DNA of 64,000 nucleotides from Zopfochytrium polystomum (GCA_025765615.1 JAIVFJ010000030.1:388479-452478), one strand, 5' to 3'; positions 35,865 through 47,910 are shown, counted from the stretch's first letter. The notes: generated by a model not told the origin, from the sequence alone. A program made the numbers and translations.

Positions 35865-38800
35865 TCAAGCTCTTGGCTCACATTGCAGACTAGCTGCGTA
35901 CGCTTGCTCATCCGTCAACACGCTGTACTGACGAATGTAGTCTTGGATTTCCGGTACGGGTTCCAAGTTGTATGGCGTCTTTTGGAATGTCTTCGGATGG
36001 TTCAGATGCAAAAGGGGAATCAAGGAACATACCTGAAGTTCAAGGATAACGTTGGCGACCTTTTGGTACTTTTGAATGTTGACGAGGCCCCCATCGATGA
36101 AATTTTTACTGTACGTATCCAAAAAGACCTGCGATCAAAGGTGTTAGCTTAATCTTTCAGAGTTTTCGACCAACCAAGTCTCCCTGATACAAGCCCGGAA
36201 ACGGAATTAGTGGAAGAGTTGAGCTTTGGACTCTAGCTCGGAATTTTTTGTAGTTGAGCTCGCTCGAGACAAGACTGGTCAAGTCTTCTGCGATTTTCAA
36301 GTACTTGCTTCCCACACTCTACGAAGGTATCTGTTTACTGCCGCACCATAAGCCAAGACTATCTCTGACCTCCTTGGTTTTTCGTAGCCGATACACACAT
36401 GACGACTGAAGGGCTGCCGTGACCTCTTTCACTCCATTGAAGTTATTTAACCTTTCAAGGTGCTGATTTTGGTTTATCCCAGCACTACCCCCGCTCCAAA
36501 ATTACCTGAGCCATGGAAATAATACGCTCCAAAGCCTGCGCCCGAAGACGCGTGCTATCCTTAATGCTTACAATCTCTGAAATGAGCCAATGAACCACCC
36601 GGTTGGACCACTGACTCATGCGTAGCACGTTAGGTGCCCTCACTAATTTGTCTTGTTTCATCCAAGCGACATCAACAAACTCTCTTCCCTTGTTGATCGT
36701 ACGTCATTTACGCACGGGTAATTCCAGAGCACACGTACCTTCAGTTTGGAAAACATATCCACCTCAATAAGGGTCAGCTGTCGTGCGAGCTCCAGAGGAT
36801 CAATATCAGTTAACTTAAGTCTGATGTCCTCGCTACCAAGTTTTGGCCGAATCATGTTCGACAGTGACAGGCGGTTTCCTCCAGTGTCACCGGGCACCGG
36901 GGAGGATGAGGGGCTCCCATCTCCTAAGTAAAGCTTGCTCAGTGCCTTTGGCAAAATGGGACGAGGGGCACTGGTTCTATCGACTGGAATCGGAGAGGCC
37001 TCGTTTTGCTGTGGACCGCAAAACTCATAAGCGGATGGGTTGCAAGCTCAAGTACGTTCACCTTTCGAGTTATTGCATTTCTTAGTATACCGGCCAAAGT
37101 TGTATCTCGGGTAGCTTCAATAAGAGCGTGGACACCATCAAGAAGTCCTGGCTCGTCGACAAAGTCGCTCCAGTAGCCTTCTATCCAGATTTTTAGAACA
37201 TTTACAATTCTGTGTAGTGAAGAGGAAAGTTGCATTTGTCAAGCGGCCCAAGGAGATGTTCTAATTCTTTTCAACCCAACCTGAGCAGTCCTGGGTGCTG
37301 GAAGCCACTATCATCAGCTTCTTTTTCTTTCATTAACTCGCGATGCGAGCGAACGATTGCGTCGAAAACGTCGCTTGCATTGGTGAACGACTTGAACATG
37401 AGCAGGAAAGTTTGAATAAATTGATTGTCTGGAGGACTGTTAACAAGAATGGAGTCATACTGGTCGGATACACACCCACGTGCATCGGATCGAGCAGCCG
37501 TTCGATTAGCTTAGCAGGGGTCGCACCCTTCAAACGGCGACCGTCTGAGTCCAAATATATCACATGTCCCGCAGACTCGTCTTTCAAGTTTTGACGTGTT
37601 CTATTCTCTTGCATCTGTTTCATGACCTGATCGATGCTTGGAGTGACTGGCCGAAAGGATTGGGCATCGAAATTACCTCTTCCTGGGCTTGCCGTCTTAA
37701 TTTACCCATTTCCGCCCTCATCTCCGTATTCTCTCTTTCCAAAATGGCTCGAACATTTTCGCTGTACTGCACCGTTGCAGTTGCAAGAAGCTAAGTAGCC
37801 CAACAAAGCCTTTTCAGTCGAACCTTATACTTTTCCTCCGTTTGTAGGCAAGTCCGCGAAAGTTCTCCAACTTGTTTTTGCAGCGACTGCACCTGGGACC
37901 ACAAAGAAACTGTCTGCATGTAATGGTCTAGCTTTGGCACATGGTTTGAACGCTTACATACCGCCTCGCTTGAATTCTTCGAGTCCGCAGACCCGTCCGA
38001 CTTCCCTCTGAATGAGGCCAGCTCTTCGCGCAGTCTTATTTGCTCTGCTATCTCCGCTGCGCGTGTTTGTTGATAGTTCTGTCAAAGAGGGTTGGTCAAA
38101 ATCTCAAGCTAGCACATTATCACTCTCACTAATAAGGATTTTTCCGTTTCTTCGTTTCTCTGAAGGATTCCTTGCAGCTGCTCGTTGTGGTGTCGCGTAA
38201 GTTCCACCAAGTGTTTGCGGTACTGGTCCTCTTGCTGTTTGAGCGCGTTCTCCGAAATGTTGACTCTAACCTGCTCCGTATCTATTTAGCTGCTCGGCAC
38301 TAGTGGAAACATATTTTCATACTCTCAGATACGCAATTGTCGAGGCTTGTCTTTCCAGCTCGTCCTGCCAGTACTGCAACTGATCCACAAAACGCTCAGA
38401 CGTTTCTTTGTCTGTTATCCCAAGTGATTGCTAGATCGCGTCAGAACCTTTCAAGGCTCCGAAAGAAAGCTGAGCCATCTACCTCTAGGATGCGGTTTTT
38501 GCAAAGCGCGATATGCTTTTCTTCCACAAGCTGCCTGACTACCTCCTGCAACAAAAAAGGGCTTAGGCTCCAAGAGCGGCGAAACATAATGCAATCAAGC
38601 TCTCACCTTGCATCGATCCCGCAGAGAGTAGTAAGACGACAATGACTCAACTATGAATCGTTTCAAGACCTTTGCATCGCTGGGCATGTCGTCTTCTTGT
38701 AAAAATATTTCAAAGCTTGGCGCATGAAAACTGTTGTGCCCTTCTCTTGGGGTTGGGGCGTTCAGGCGTTCTGAGGGGTTCGGTTTCAGGAAAAGAGTGG

Positions 38801-39291
38801 GATGACGCCCAGCGGAATGCCATACCCAGGAGAAGAGCCTCAACCTCTGAGTGCAGAGCAACGTCGAGAGGTCTCTTGATCACGACTGCTTAGCGTTCCC
38901 GGTCTAGGTCAAGCCAAAGAAATTGGTCGATTCCCAACCTGTTTCCGTTAGCATTGCGAATATCCTGTCGTGCACCTCTATCTAGAAGTAACTGCACCAA
39001 GTACGAGTGTGCATTCATGACGGCAATGTGTAGTGCTGTATTTCCTTCCTCGTCTTGAACGTCAACGGGGAAGTTTGGCTGTGAAGTTAATGGGCCAGAA
39101 CAGATTTTATGGTATAAGCAATAAGTCCAAAGTGAAAGGCCGAGGAGACACGGGCAGCGTGTTATCGCCTCTATACAAATATTGTGCGTGTTATTATGCC
39201 AAACGCGGCGTCGTACCAAGGAAAGCATTGCTTCGACGGCTGCGAAGTCGCGCTGGCGCACCGCCGAATGCCACGCCATTATCGCACTCAT
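35865..39291 (-). CDS. Ankyrin-coiled coil-RasGEF protein
   Basis: A guanine nucleotide exchange factor for Ras-like GTPases. From ATG 39291: ankyrin repeats (VDVQDEEGNTALHIAVMNAH, LVQLLLDRGARQDIRNANG; about 39090-38910), then long coiled coils over many small exons (38700-37650). A RasGEFN module follows (VLKIWIEGYWSDFVDEPGLL; 37600-37080). The catalytic CDC25 domain is DIDPLELARQLTLIEVDMF (about 36800), SNRVVHWLISEIVSIKDS, HLERLNNFNGVKEVTAALQS (about 36450), LPLIPFPGLYQGDLV and FIDGGLVNIQKYQKVANVI, ending at 35865. The catalytic core motifs look intact. About a dozen introns are implied. The combination with ankyrin repeats is unlike yeast CDC25/SDC25. Its target GTPase cannot be read from the sequence. 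It diverges from dihydroorotase. Confidence 0.85.
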
Positions 39292-39369
39292 CTTTTTGGC
39301 GGATCCGACAATTTCCTCGCTGTCCTTGTCAAGTTCGCACTCTTTTCGTCGTACTTCTCTCTGTCGAGG

Positions 39370-40784
39370 ATGGGCTCTTTTGCCGCGCAGGCCGTCGATG
39401 ACTTCCACACTCACCTTCGCCAAGGTGCTCTTATGCGGACCGTCACGCCGCTGCTGGCTTCCGGCGGCGTCAGGACTGCGCTTGTCATGGTGTGTATGGT
39501 GTGCGTGCGCGTCATCACACAAATTGGTGCAGCTATGCTTACACCATCCAACTCGTTCACAATGCAGCCCAACCTGAAGCCTCCCATTACAACAACTGAG
39601 CAAGCTATGGCCTATAAGTCTCAGCTGCAGAGTTTGGCACCAACGGTCGAGTTCCTTATGACCCTGTATCTAACTCCTGATCTGACTCCCGAGGAGGTCA
39701 GGAAAGCTGCGAAAGCTGGCATCGTAGGTGGGTGATCAACAGGTCGCTCGACCGTTTATTCCTGAGTCTGGCAACTTGTCAACATCGTAGGCGTAAAGTC
39801 CTACCCACGAGGAGTCACCACTAACAGTGACAGCGGCATCGAAAGCTACAAAGCGTACTACAACGTGTTTGCTGCCATGGAGGAGGTGGACATGGTTCTT
39901 AATTTGCACGGCGAGATCCCAAGCGACCCGTCAAACGTAATTTGCTTGACGTATCCACTACTTAAATATGCTGGTGCTGATTGCGTTGTCTAACTGTTCG
40001 GGCTGTTACCCGTACAAATAGGATGTGTGTGTATTGAACGCTGAGGAACGCTTTTTGAAGCACCTTGCGGAACTTCACGCCGACTTCCCCAAGCTTCGCA
40101 TTGTTCTGGAGCACGCGACAACAAAGGCTGCGGTCGATTTGGTAAATTTTTGCGTATTGTTGATAAATCTTCACACGCGCGAGCCTTCATCTCACTTCGC
40201 TCATGTGTGCAGGTGAAGTCGCTTGGGCACACTATAGGTTGCACCATCACTATACACCACTTGGAGCTGGTGGTGGACGACTGGGCCGGCCAGTGCCACA
40301 ACTTTTGTAAACCCGTTGCAAAGTACCCGCACGATCGCGAGGCGCTCCGGTCCATCATCAAAGAAAGTATGAAATTGTGCCTCCGTAACGTTTAGAAAAC
40401 GTGCACCCTTTTCACACCATCCCTCTTCTTCCTGCAGAGCACCCACGTTTCTTTCTGGGAACCGACTCCGCCCCGCATCCGCGCCACACCAAAGAATCAG
40501 CGATTGGAGCCGCTGGCGTCTTCACTGGCCCACACGTGCTGCAATACCTAGTGAATGCTCTCGACTCATTTGGTGCTCTGGACGCTTTCCATTCTTTCGC
40601 GTGCGAGAATGGCCGCCGATTTTACAAGCTTCTTCCCATTCCTTCCACTGCGAGAGTTATCGTCATGAACCGCACCCCATTCAAGGTGGCCAGCGATATC
40701 AGCTATGTGGATGACGATGGGCAAAACAGAACGATTGTCCCATATCGGGCAGCTAAAGAACTGTCTTTTTCTGGCGCGCAATGA
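39370..40784 (+). CDS. URA4: Dihydroorotase
   Basis: Third step of pyrimidine synthesis, carbamoyl-aspartate to dihydroorotate, zinc enzyme of the amidohydrolase superfamily. The metal ligands DDFHTHLRQG open the protein. VMPNLKPP crosses the first intron (about 39489-39567). GVKSYPRG, with the carboxylated Lys, follows the second intron (about 39728-39790). Then come LNLHGEIP, VLEHATTKAAV, TITIHHLEL and the final Asp motif FLGTDSAPH. All catalytic motifs are intact. The C-terminus ends at 40784. Further introns are at about 39937-40020, 40143-40212 and 40370-40438. It is the single-domain class, not the multifunctional CAD type. Confidence 0.95.
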
Positions 40785-40904
40785 TATATTACCGTTATTT
40801 TTTTTTGAAAGTGGCTCCAGATATTTTTGTGGCGGTGCCATTCGCCCCTTGAATCCGTTGGTCGGAAAAAGTGGTTGAGATTCAACATCAAACACTGAAC
40901 CATG

Positions 40905-41490
40905 GAGTGAATCTGGGGGGAAAGACAGACCAGACCAACCAACCAAAGAGCAAGCCGCTGCCGAAAACAAAACTGCAAAGAAAAAAAGGAGGAATCCACC
41001 ACCCCTGCCGTTTGCCTGCATCCCTGATTGCCCGCTTGTCTGCCTTCGCTCCCTCCCCTGCAAAGCTCAGCCTCTGCGATCTACCCTCTGGCCCAGCCGG
41101 ATCCAATCGAACCCTGCTGGTCTTCTCCCTCATCGTCTTCATCGCTCACGGCGTTCCAACCTTTCGACTGTCCTTCACAGAGTGCGTTCTTGTCTGCCTA
41201 CTCCTTCCTGCGAGGAGGCGATCTCACAACCAGTTTCTTAAACAGGGCCAAAACCTCTGTCGTTACATCCGCAACGCTGGCGAAAACTCTTGTGCTCCTC
41301 CTTTGGTCATCTGCCTCCTGCTCGTCCCGATCAACCGATTCCAATACCACAAATATCCCCAATAAGCTTGGCTGCGTTTTCAATCGCCAGTTCAAGCCAC
41401 GCCCGTGAAAGCCATCCGTTTCGTTGAAGAACCCCCTTGTTTCGTCCAGTGTTGCCACTTTCTCTTTCTATCCGTTGAAGCCGTTTCAGC
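40905..41490 (+). promoter_or_regulatory. ATG-free leader region upstream of the antizyme gene
   Basis: No ATG trinucleotide occurs on the plus strand from 40905 to 41490, although several frames are open. About nine would be expected by chance. This fits a long 5' leader with the first AUG at 41491. The true transcription start is unknown. Confidence 0.5.
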
Positions 41491-42301
41491 ATGTTGTGAG
41501 TTTCTTTCAGTTCGGTTTTCACCATGATTTTTGCTCACTGAAATCACATCAGAGTCCCCACAGCCACACTGGTCCCAAATTTCTCCCAGTCAAAGACATC
41601 CACAGCGGTCGGTGCTGTCCCACCCTCCTCACCTTTGCTTGCGAGCGGTGATGTTCCAACTTTAGCCAGCTGCGTAGTACAGGATTGTGCATCGTCTGCG
41701 TTGTCGCACTGGTACTGTTCAAGCCGCGATGCCACGTGGACATATGAGAAGGGTCCCCATCCTCATGCGTCTATCACGCCGTCAACCGCTGATGCGTCCA
41801 AAGCCTTTGTCGAGGAGTTAGAAGTGGTCACGGCGCAGAGCTCGGTGCAGGCCCGCGCTGTGCTCTCCTTCAAGTTCGCGTCGGACCCACGCGGCTGCAC
41901 CCAGGACACAGTCATGTACTGGCCTGGGTTTGTGTGCAATGGCACCTTTTTCGTTAAGGCGCCACTGATGGAAATCGAGTCGAGCCAATCTCTGGGATTC
42001 AAAGAGAGGTAGATACGACGAATGCCTTCTATGCCACAACTAAAATCTACTTTGAAGCGTTGCTGTCACTCTTGAATTGGCTGAAAATGTGCTCAACTGC
42101 AGCACTGTGATTGTGTGCCTCGATAAAGCTCGCGCTGACTTGAGTATGCATTTAGTCCACCGTCGCCGCCGGTGTAACCTTCCCTTTTCCTTCCCTTTAG
42201 GCCACCTCGTTCGTTCCTTCCTCTTTGTTGGGTTTGAACTTGTACATCCCTCCGTATTCGGTGTAGGCGACCACCTCGTCCTTGTTGGCCAGTCAATTTG
42301 A
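41491..42301 (+). CDS. OAZ: Ornithine decarboxylase antizyme, probably made by +1 frameshifting
   Basis: Antizyme binds ornithine decarboxylase, sends it to the proteasome and blocks polyamine uptake. The main frame carries the family core: YWPGFVCNGTFFVKAP (beta strand equivalent of the W...G.LY.E.P region, about 41920), then after an intron (about 42010-42056) VAVTLELAENVLNCSTVIVC. After a second intron (42143-42200) comes SHLVRSFLFVGFELVHPS, aligning with the LLRTFSFLGFEIVRP block. It ends at 42301. The first AUG after a 586-base ATG-free leader is 41491, split from the next exon by an intron (41496 to 41552 or 41554). With the downstream acceptor the short first frame stops at UGA 41649, exactly where a +1 shift enters the main frame at GAT. 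Family call is strong; start and shift are inferred. Confidence 0.82.
41646..41652 (+). promoter_or_regulatory. Candidate +1 ribosomal frameshift site (CGG UGA U)
   Basis: The 0 frame reads ACC TTT GCT TGC GAG CGG TGA. Skipping the T continues as GAT GTT CCA ACT, i.e. Asp-Val-Pro. Animal antizymes shift at UCC UGA U and also resume at GAU. The codon before UGA (CGG) is not the usual UCC. Confidence 0.5.
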
Positions 42302-42356
42302 AACAAAATACATGAGTTTTTCTTGAGTCGTCGTTTATTACGATAAGTCGCAAGTG

Positions 42357-44742
42357 TTAAAGGGATCCTATAAGCCAAGCTTCCACTTCCGCACCCTGTT
42401 GGATTTCACTGCTGCTTTCATCGGCTGGGGGGATGACGAGAAGGGCGTTCGCACCCTTCATCGACAAAAGCCTGGAGCTTAATTGAGATCCGGTTCCATG
42501 CGCAATGAATCCTTTGCCTGCCTCGTCGATGATGACTCTCGCGCGGTGAAACTCCGGTCGCGGGTCCTTAACTATGGTATGAGCGATCTGCAAAGTTGCT
42601 CTCGTTGGTACTTTCGGGTGGAAAACAACAGCTTGGTTCTGCTTACCGTGGCTTTCAGTTTCGGCGGCAAGCAGTCGTGGAATCCGGCCAACTTCTTCAG
42701 AGCGGGCAGCACAAAAACATAGAACCCAACTGCAGGATACAGCAAATAAGATCAGGGCATCGCTAATGACAACAGCTTGCTGTACCCAAGGCCGAAACAG
42801 GATTTCCCGGAAGACCAAACAACAGCTTAACTCTTCCGTTCTCGTCGGTCCATGTGGCGAAAGTAGTTGGCTTCCCCGGTTTCATAAGCACCCGTCCGAA
42901 ATGAATCCGCGCCCCAATTTCGCGGAGTACCGGTTTGAGTAAGTCCGCTTCGCCCATTGAAACCCCACCCGTGGTAATAAGCACATCAGCGTTCGCAAGG
43001 CCTTCGCGCACTGCAGATGTGAGTAATGCCGCCTCGTCGCGGGCAGGCGGGAGCTGATGAACCAAAGTCCCTGGAAGGGTTGCAGCTATGGCGGATACGA
43101 GAGTTGGCATGTTAGTGTCCCGAACGCTGGCGGAGGCTCCAGTGAGCAGGTCTGGGAAGTCGAAGGGTACAAGTTCGTTTCCAGTTGAGAGTATTGCGAT
43201 TTTAGGAAGAGGGTGAACAGACACCTTGCCGGAAGAGTAGGGTTAAGAACTAAAACTGGGTCGGAGTAGAAGCACGAATATTCCGGTGATGTTACCTCTC
43301 GGACTCCGACAGATGCAATCAATCCAACCTCGCCTCCAGGAGCAGAAATAAAAAAGCCTTTTTCTGCAACAGTTTCTCCAATCGCCACGTCGCTTCCGAC
43401 GGCACGAATGTTCTGGTTTGGAGTAGCCTGCGTGAGTATTCGAACCTGAAGCTCCTCCCCGTCAGCACTGCTCTCCACTAGCTCAGTATCTTCAACCATA
43501 ACGACAGCATCAGCTCCGTCAGGAACCGGTGCGCCGGTAGTAACGCGGGCTATCGTGGCGGGCTTTAGGGATTCTTCGGATTGCGCTGATCCCGCAACAG
43601 CTCGTGCCAGCAGTCTATAATTCCCTGGTCCGTCGCTGGCTAGCAGTATCGTCAGAGAAATTCATATCACTCGGCCTTTACCAATGACGGCATAACCATC
43701 CACAATGGACGCGCGGTAACTGGGGACGGATTCTCTCGCAATAACATTTTCAGCCAGAACGTGGCCCACAAGATCGCATCCAACTGGAACTCGAGTAGGC
43801 TGAAGTGGCTTCGCATGGTCCAGGACGATCTTCAATGCATCTGGAACAGGAACCAACGGGAAAGGAGACTTTCGCGCTCGTTTGGCTACTATTCGTTCGT
43901 TGGGTGATTAAATGAAAAACATTCCGCTTCATGTCAAACCTGGCGCGTTCAAGAGCAATTGAAGCCCTGGAGAACCACCAGTCTCTTCTCCACGTAAAGG
44001 AACATGATGTTGGTGGTGGTGATGATGATGGCTGTGATGATGACCGTGTTCATTCTGGCGGCGGCTGCTAGAGCCTCCGTGCGTGCTCACTTGCGCCATT
44101 TGGGAATGAGTGGCAGTACTGGCGGCATCGTCTCCGCGGGCCAGATCAACCGCATGCTGAATACACGGGCGCAGAGCCTCGAAGTTCTCCACAGCACCCT
44201 TTGGGCTGCCGGGTAATGTAATGATGATTGAGCGGCGACGTACGCCAGCAACCGGTCGGGCGAGCGCGGCCATGGGCGTGATTCCCAGTGAGGACTTCAA
44301 CATGGCCGCAACCAATCCCGGAGCTTGTTTCTCGAGAAGGGGGGACACAGCCTGCGATAGATTTTGCCACGATGTAAGACTCATTGGGAGAGGAATCAGT
44401 TGACCTCCGGTGTAACATCTCGGACGCCAAAGCCGGTCCCGCCTGTTGTCAGAATCAAATCCGCTTCAGTAGCATCGGCCCAACGCCGCACGACAGCCTG
44501 GATCTCCCCTATGTCGTCAGGGACGACGAGCTCGCTAACGACAGTCCATGGTGCGCCCCAGTTCGTGGTCATTTCATGGATCATTTGGCGTAGGGCAGGG
44601 CCCGACTCGTCCTCTGCAAGGCCCGCAGAGACGCGATCGCTGACTTCAAAGGAAGAGGCAGAGAGTTGGGTCAAGGCCACGTTGTCCGATGTGCACCAGT
44701 GGAGTCCGCACCAGTGAGGATGGAGACGCGAACGCTGGTCAT
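42357..44742 (-). CDS. Gephyrin-type molybdenum cofactor synthesis protein (MogA-MoeA fusion)
   Basis: Bifunctional enzyme: the G domain adenylylates molybdopterin and the E domain inserts molybdate. ATG 44742 begins TSVRVSILT, and an intron (about 44655-44714) joins it to VSDRVSAGLAEDESGP. G-domain motifs are TTGGTGFGVRDVTPE and ITLPGSPKGA. A linker at about 44000-44090 contains twelve His in fifteen residues. The E domain follows: VPVGCDLVGHVLAENV, SYRASIVDGYAV, GVREV, ILSTGNELV, TTGGVSMGEADLLKPV, MKPGKPTTF and GLPGNPVSA, ending with the C-terminal barrel at 42357. The order G then E is that of animal gephyrin and fungal CnxE, the reverse of plant Cnx1. Motifs are intact. It converges on the antizyme gene (55-bp gap). 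Confidence 0.93.
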
Positions 44743-44884
44743 TTCAGTTTACTATCCTGTGAAAGAAAAAAAAAATAAAAAAATAAAATCGCATCGAAGA
44801 ATGCCCCAGGCCGACAGCAACCCTGAGTGAGCAACGCCCCACCACACCAACACTACAACACTACAGCCTTAGCAGCCCCCGACA

Positions 44885-46761
44885 ATGGCTTTTTCCGACT
44901 CCGATCCTCCACTCATCCCTCCAAGCACGTCCCGATCCGCCTTGAGCAGCTGTGACATCATTTCCCAACCGCCCTACCTATCGCAAAACCTTGGAACCAT
45001 CCCTGACCTAACCTTCTTCGTCTTGCCAGCTATCAGCTTATAGCCAGTGCTGTGACGGTCTTGCGGAATCAGCTCCAGCAAGCTGAACTTGATGTGCTTC
45101 GACTCACTGAGCTAAAAGAGAAGGCTTTGGCGGACCCAACCGCATTTCTTGCTCAGCTTCTTTCAAAGGTTGGTTGGGTCCCATGTATCAGCCATCTAAG
45201 GAATGATGGTCAGGATCTTCGACGGGAGCATATTCCCTCGCTTCAAAGAGTGGTCGCTATTCCTGAAGTAGACTTGACCAAGTATGGCGTGAGCGGACCT
45301 TCTCATAACGAATTTCGTACGTGTAAACCATTCGTCCTTGATACACAAATTCTAATTGATGTTGCAACAAAACAGGCCCTGCAAAGCGAGCGAGGAGAGT
45401 AAGCGTATTTCGCCAAATTAATCACAATTCTTTGTTTCAAGCAGTCCCTGTAAGTACCCTTTGGAGCGATGGAAGCACGTCTAATCTTTGGCAGTCTCGA
45501 ACTTCTTCGTCGAACGCCTTGTACGCTTCTGCACCTGACTTCGTCGACGACACGGTTTGTGACGTTCAGGCGACTTTGTCCGCTGACATTTCGGCGAAGC
45601 CCCCTTTGCAGCCACAGCCTCCTGCAAGCACATCGCAGTCCCAAACAGCATCCAGCACTCCTCCTGCACCGCTGCTGCAAGCAGCTCCTCCCGTCACCGC
45701 TACGCCTCCGTCGAAACTGGGGCCGGCAGAGCCACCCCCACCCTCAAAACCGCAGTATAACCAAAGCTTGTGGTCAGATTCTGAAAATGTGCGTTGTTTC
45801 TCGGGTGCCTGGAGATATTGATCGCTTGTTCCTCTCAATTCACCTACCCGCCGCAGAGAAGATTGCTTGAACTGCTTGACGAAATCCCAGCAGAAAGTAC
45901 AATTGCTGGACGAGCTGAAAAAATCTCTCGCTTGTTGGGGACGAGGTCACCAATTCAAATTGCTAATAGATTAAATAAGCTCATTGGATCTGATGTGGGT
46001 GCACTCAATGATTGTTTTCAGGTGACTGACTCCCCGAAACCCATTTAAACCAGGGACGGTCCAGCCTCCGTAAAAGCCTCAGCCTGCAGCAACGGCTCGC
46101 AAATAGTAGTAAAAGAACATCAGGCGTGCACTACCTTGGTTCTTCCCAAGCACCTGTACAAATGTCCGATGATAGTGATTCTGACTCAGACTCGAGATTT
46201 GATCCCTCAGTGCGAGAAACAGACCAGTACAAAGTTCGGCTACGTGCCCGCCATGAATAATCTTTGATCATGTTCTTTAGGAGTTAAGGAAGCTAAAACG
46301 ACTGGCAAAATTGAAATCAAGAGAGCAAGCTAGCGCTTCTACCAAAATCGGTCCAATACATCGGAGCTACAGCGTAAGGCCAAATACCTATCAATTATCT
46401 CCTTGACTAAACACAACCCACATCCCAGTGCGATTCGTGCTCAATGTCTCCGATCGTAGGGGTGAGGCCCACCTTCCTTTGACCGTTACAAGATATCTTA
46501 CAAGAGAATAGATTCGATGGAAGTGCAAGGATTGCCCAGCAGATGCTCAAATTGACTTGTGTGAGGATTGCGTGGTAAAAGGATTCGAGAATGGTACAGC
46601 AATTCCCACCGCGCTTGATAGTCATCGCGCTAATCCCGGGCTGTTGCTTTGTTATGAACGTCGTCTCTGTAGGCTCACACAGTGCTCTTCACACGCTTGA
46701 GCGAATTGAAAAGCCCGAGAATCCGTGGGACGAGGGAATTGAAAGCGTGAAATCCTATTAA
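44885..46761 (+). CDS. ZZZ3-like Myb/SANT and ZZ zinc-finger protein
   Basis: ATG 44885 begins a short disordered N-terminus. A coiled helix follows (VLRNQLQQAELDVLRLTELKEKALADP), which aligns with the LxxLKEKALxDP segment of ZZZ3, and then a Pro/Ser/Thr-rich linker. A Myb/SANT domain is split by an intron: QYNQSLWSDSEN at about 45755-45787, then RRLLELLDEIPAE, AEKISRLLGTRSPIQIANRL. The C-terminal ZZ zinc finger is QCDSCSMSPIVGVR, WKCKDCPADAQIDLCEDCV (46420-46585), then ENPWD and the stop at 46761. In animals ZZZ3 reads histone H3 in the ATAC acetyltransferase complex. Same domain order and similar spacing support orthology. Whether ATAC exists here cannot be told from this window. Confidence 0.85.
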
Positions 46762-47910
46762 ATGAATTCATAACAATCGAACACAAAGAGCGAAGCGAAA
46801 AAGTGAATAAGGGGTTTTAGAATATGGTTGCCTGCTGAAAGCGAGGTCCGCATTGCGACATATTCTTTTTGGGGCTCGCGAAATTTGCCGGGATGAACGA
46901 TTCAAACGATCGTTCAGTTCGGGGGAAAAAATAATCCAGCACTGACCCTCCTCCAGTTGAAAGGAAAAGATAAAGAGGGAAAATGCAAACAAGACTCCCC
47001 TCCAAAGGGAAACGGGCAAGCGGAGAAGCACACGAGGAGGAACAAAGGGCGGGTAGAGTTAGAGACGAAGAAAACCAAATGAAAGTCTCCATCGCTTTGG
47101 TGGAGGGCAGGAGGAAGCGAGAACGACCCGGGTCCAAGCGCGACCGGAGGTGAACGGGGGAAGGCCTCGACAAAGCTGTGACAGAGGTAGTTTTTCACGA
47201 AATTCACTGTCAGTGAGGAATATCGAGTAAGTTTCAAGAATGGAGCAGCAAAGACAACTGAAATAAGAAAAGGACCCTTTCCTCAACTTCGAGTTTGTTC
47301 GCTCCGACCCCCATAAGGAGAAGAACAGGGGGGCAAAGCAGAAAGAGCGGATCCGAAACGTCCTCATTCGTAATGTTCCTTCTGGTCCGGTTTTTTTTTT
47401 TTTTTTTTTTTTTGTTCTTTTTTTTGAAGTGGAATATTATTTACGTTTTTGGATAAAGGTGCCGAGACAGACTGGCAGACAAACATTACATTTTGAACTC
47501 GACATGCACCCAAATAAATCCCCACGGCATGAGTAATAGGCACGATACCGTCGTCCGCTTTTGTCTTCCCCGTCTCAATACAGAACCTGCGTCTGTTCCG
47601 TCAGTGTCGCGCACTGCTGTTCGGCGTCGAGGTCTGTCTCACCTTAAGCGCCTCTGTTGAGGCCTGTCTTCCCCTGTCTGTCTGTCCGTCTGTCTGTCCA
47701 GAAGCGCCCAACAAACAGAGACCAAACAAACAGACATTGCATTGATTATGTGCGGGGGCAGACACCTGATATGGCTCTGTGAATGGACGGCCGCAATCGG
47801 CATGACGATAAAAGTCGCAATTGGAAAAAGGTCAAAGACAAGAAGAAATCATCAAAGGAAGCCAAAAAAAAGAGGACAAACAAATATAAAAAATACAGCG
47901 TCTTCGTTTG

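Noticed and set aside
41028..41408. Open frame upstream of antizyme as its first exon, with CCC UGA U at 41023 as the shift site
   Set aside because: There is no ATG for it and it stops at 41408 before reaching the antizyme frame; the later UGA at 41649 directly abuts the main frame.
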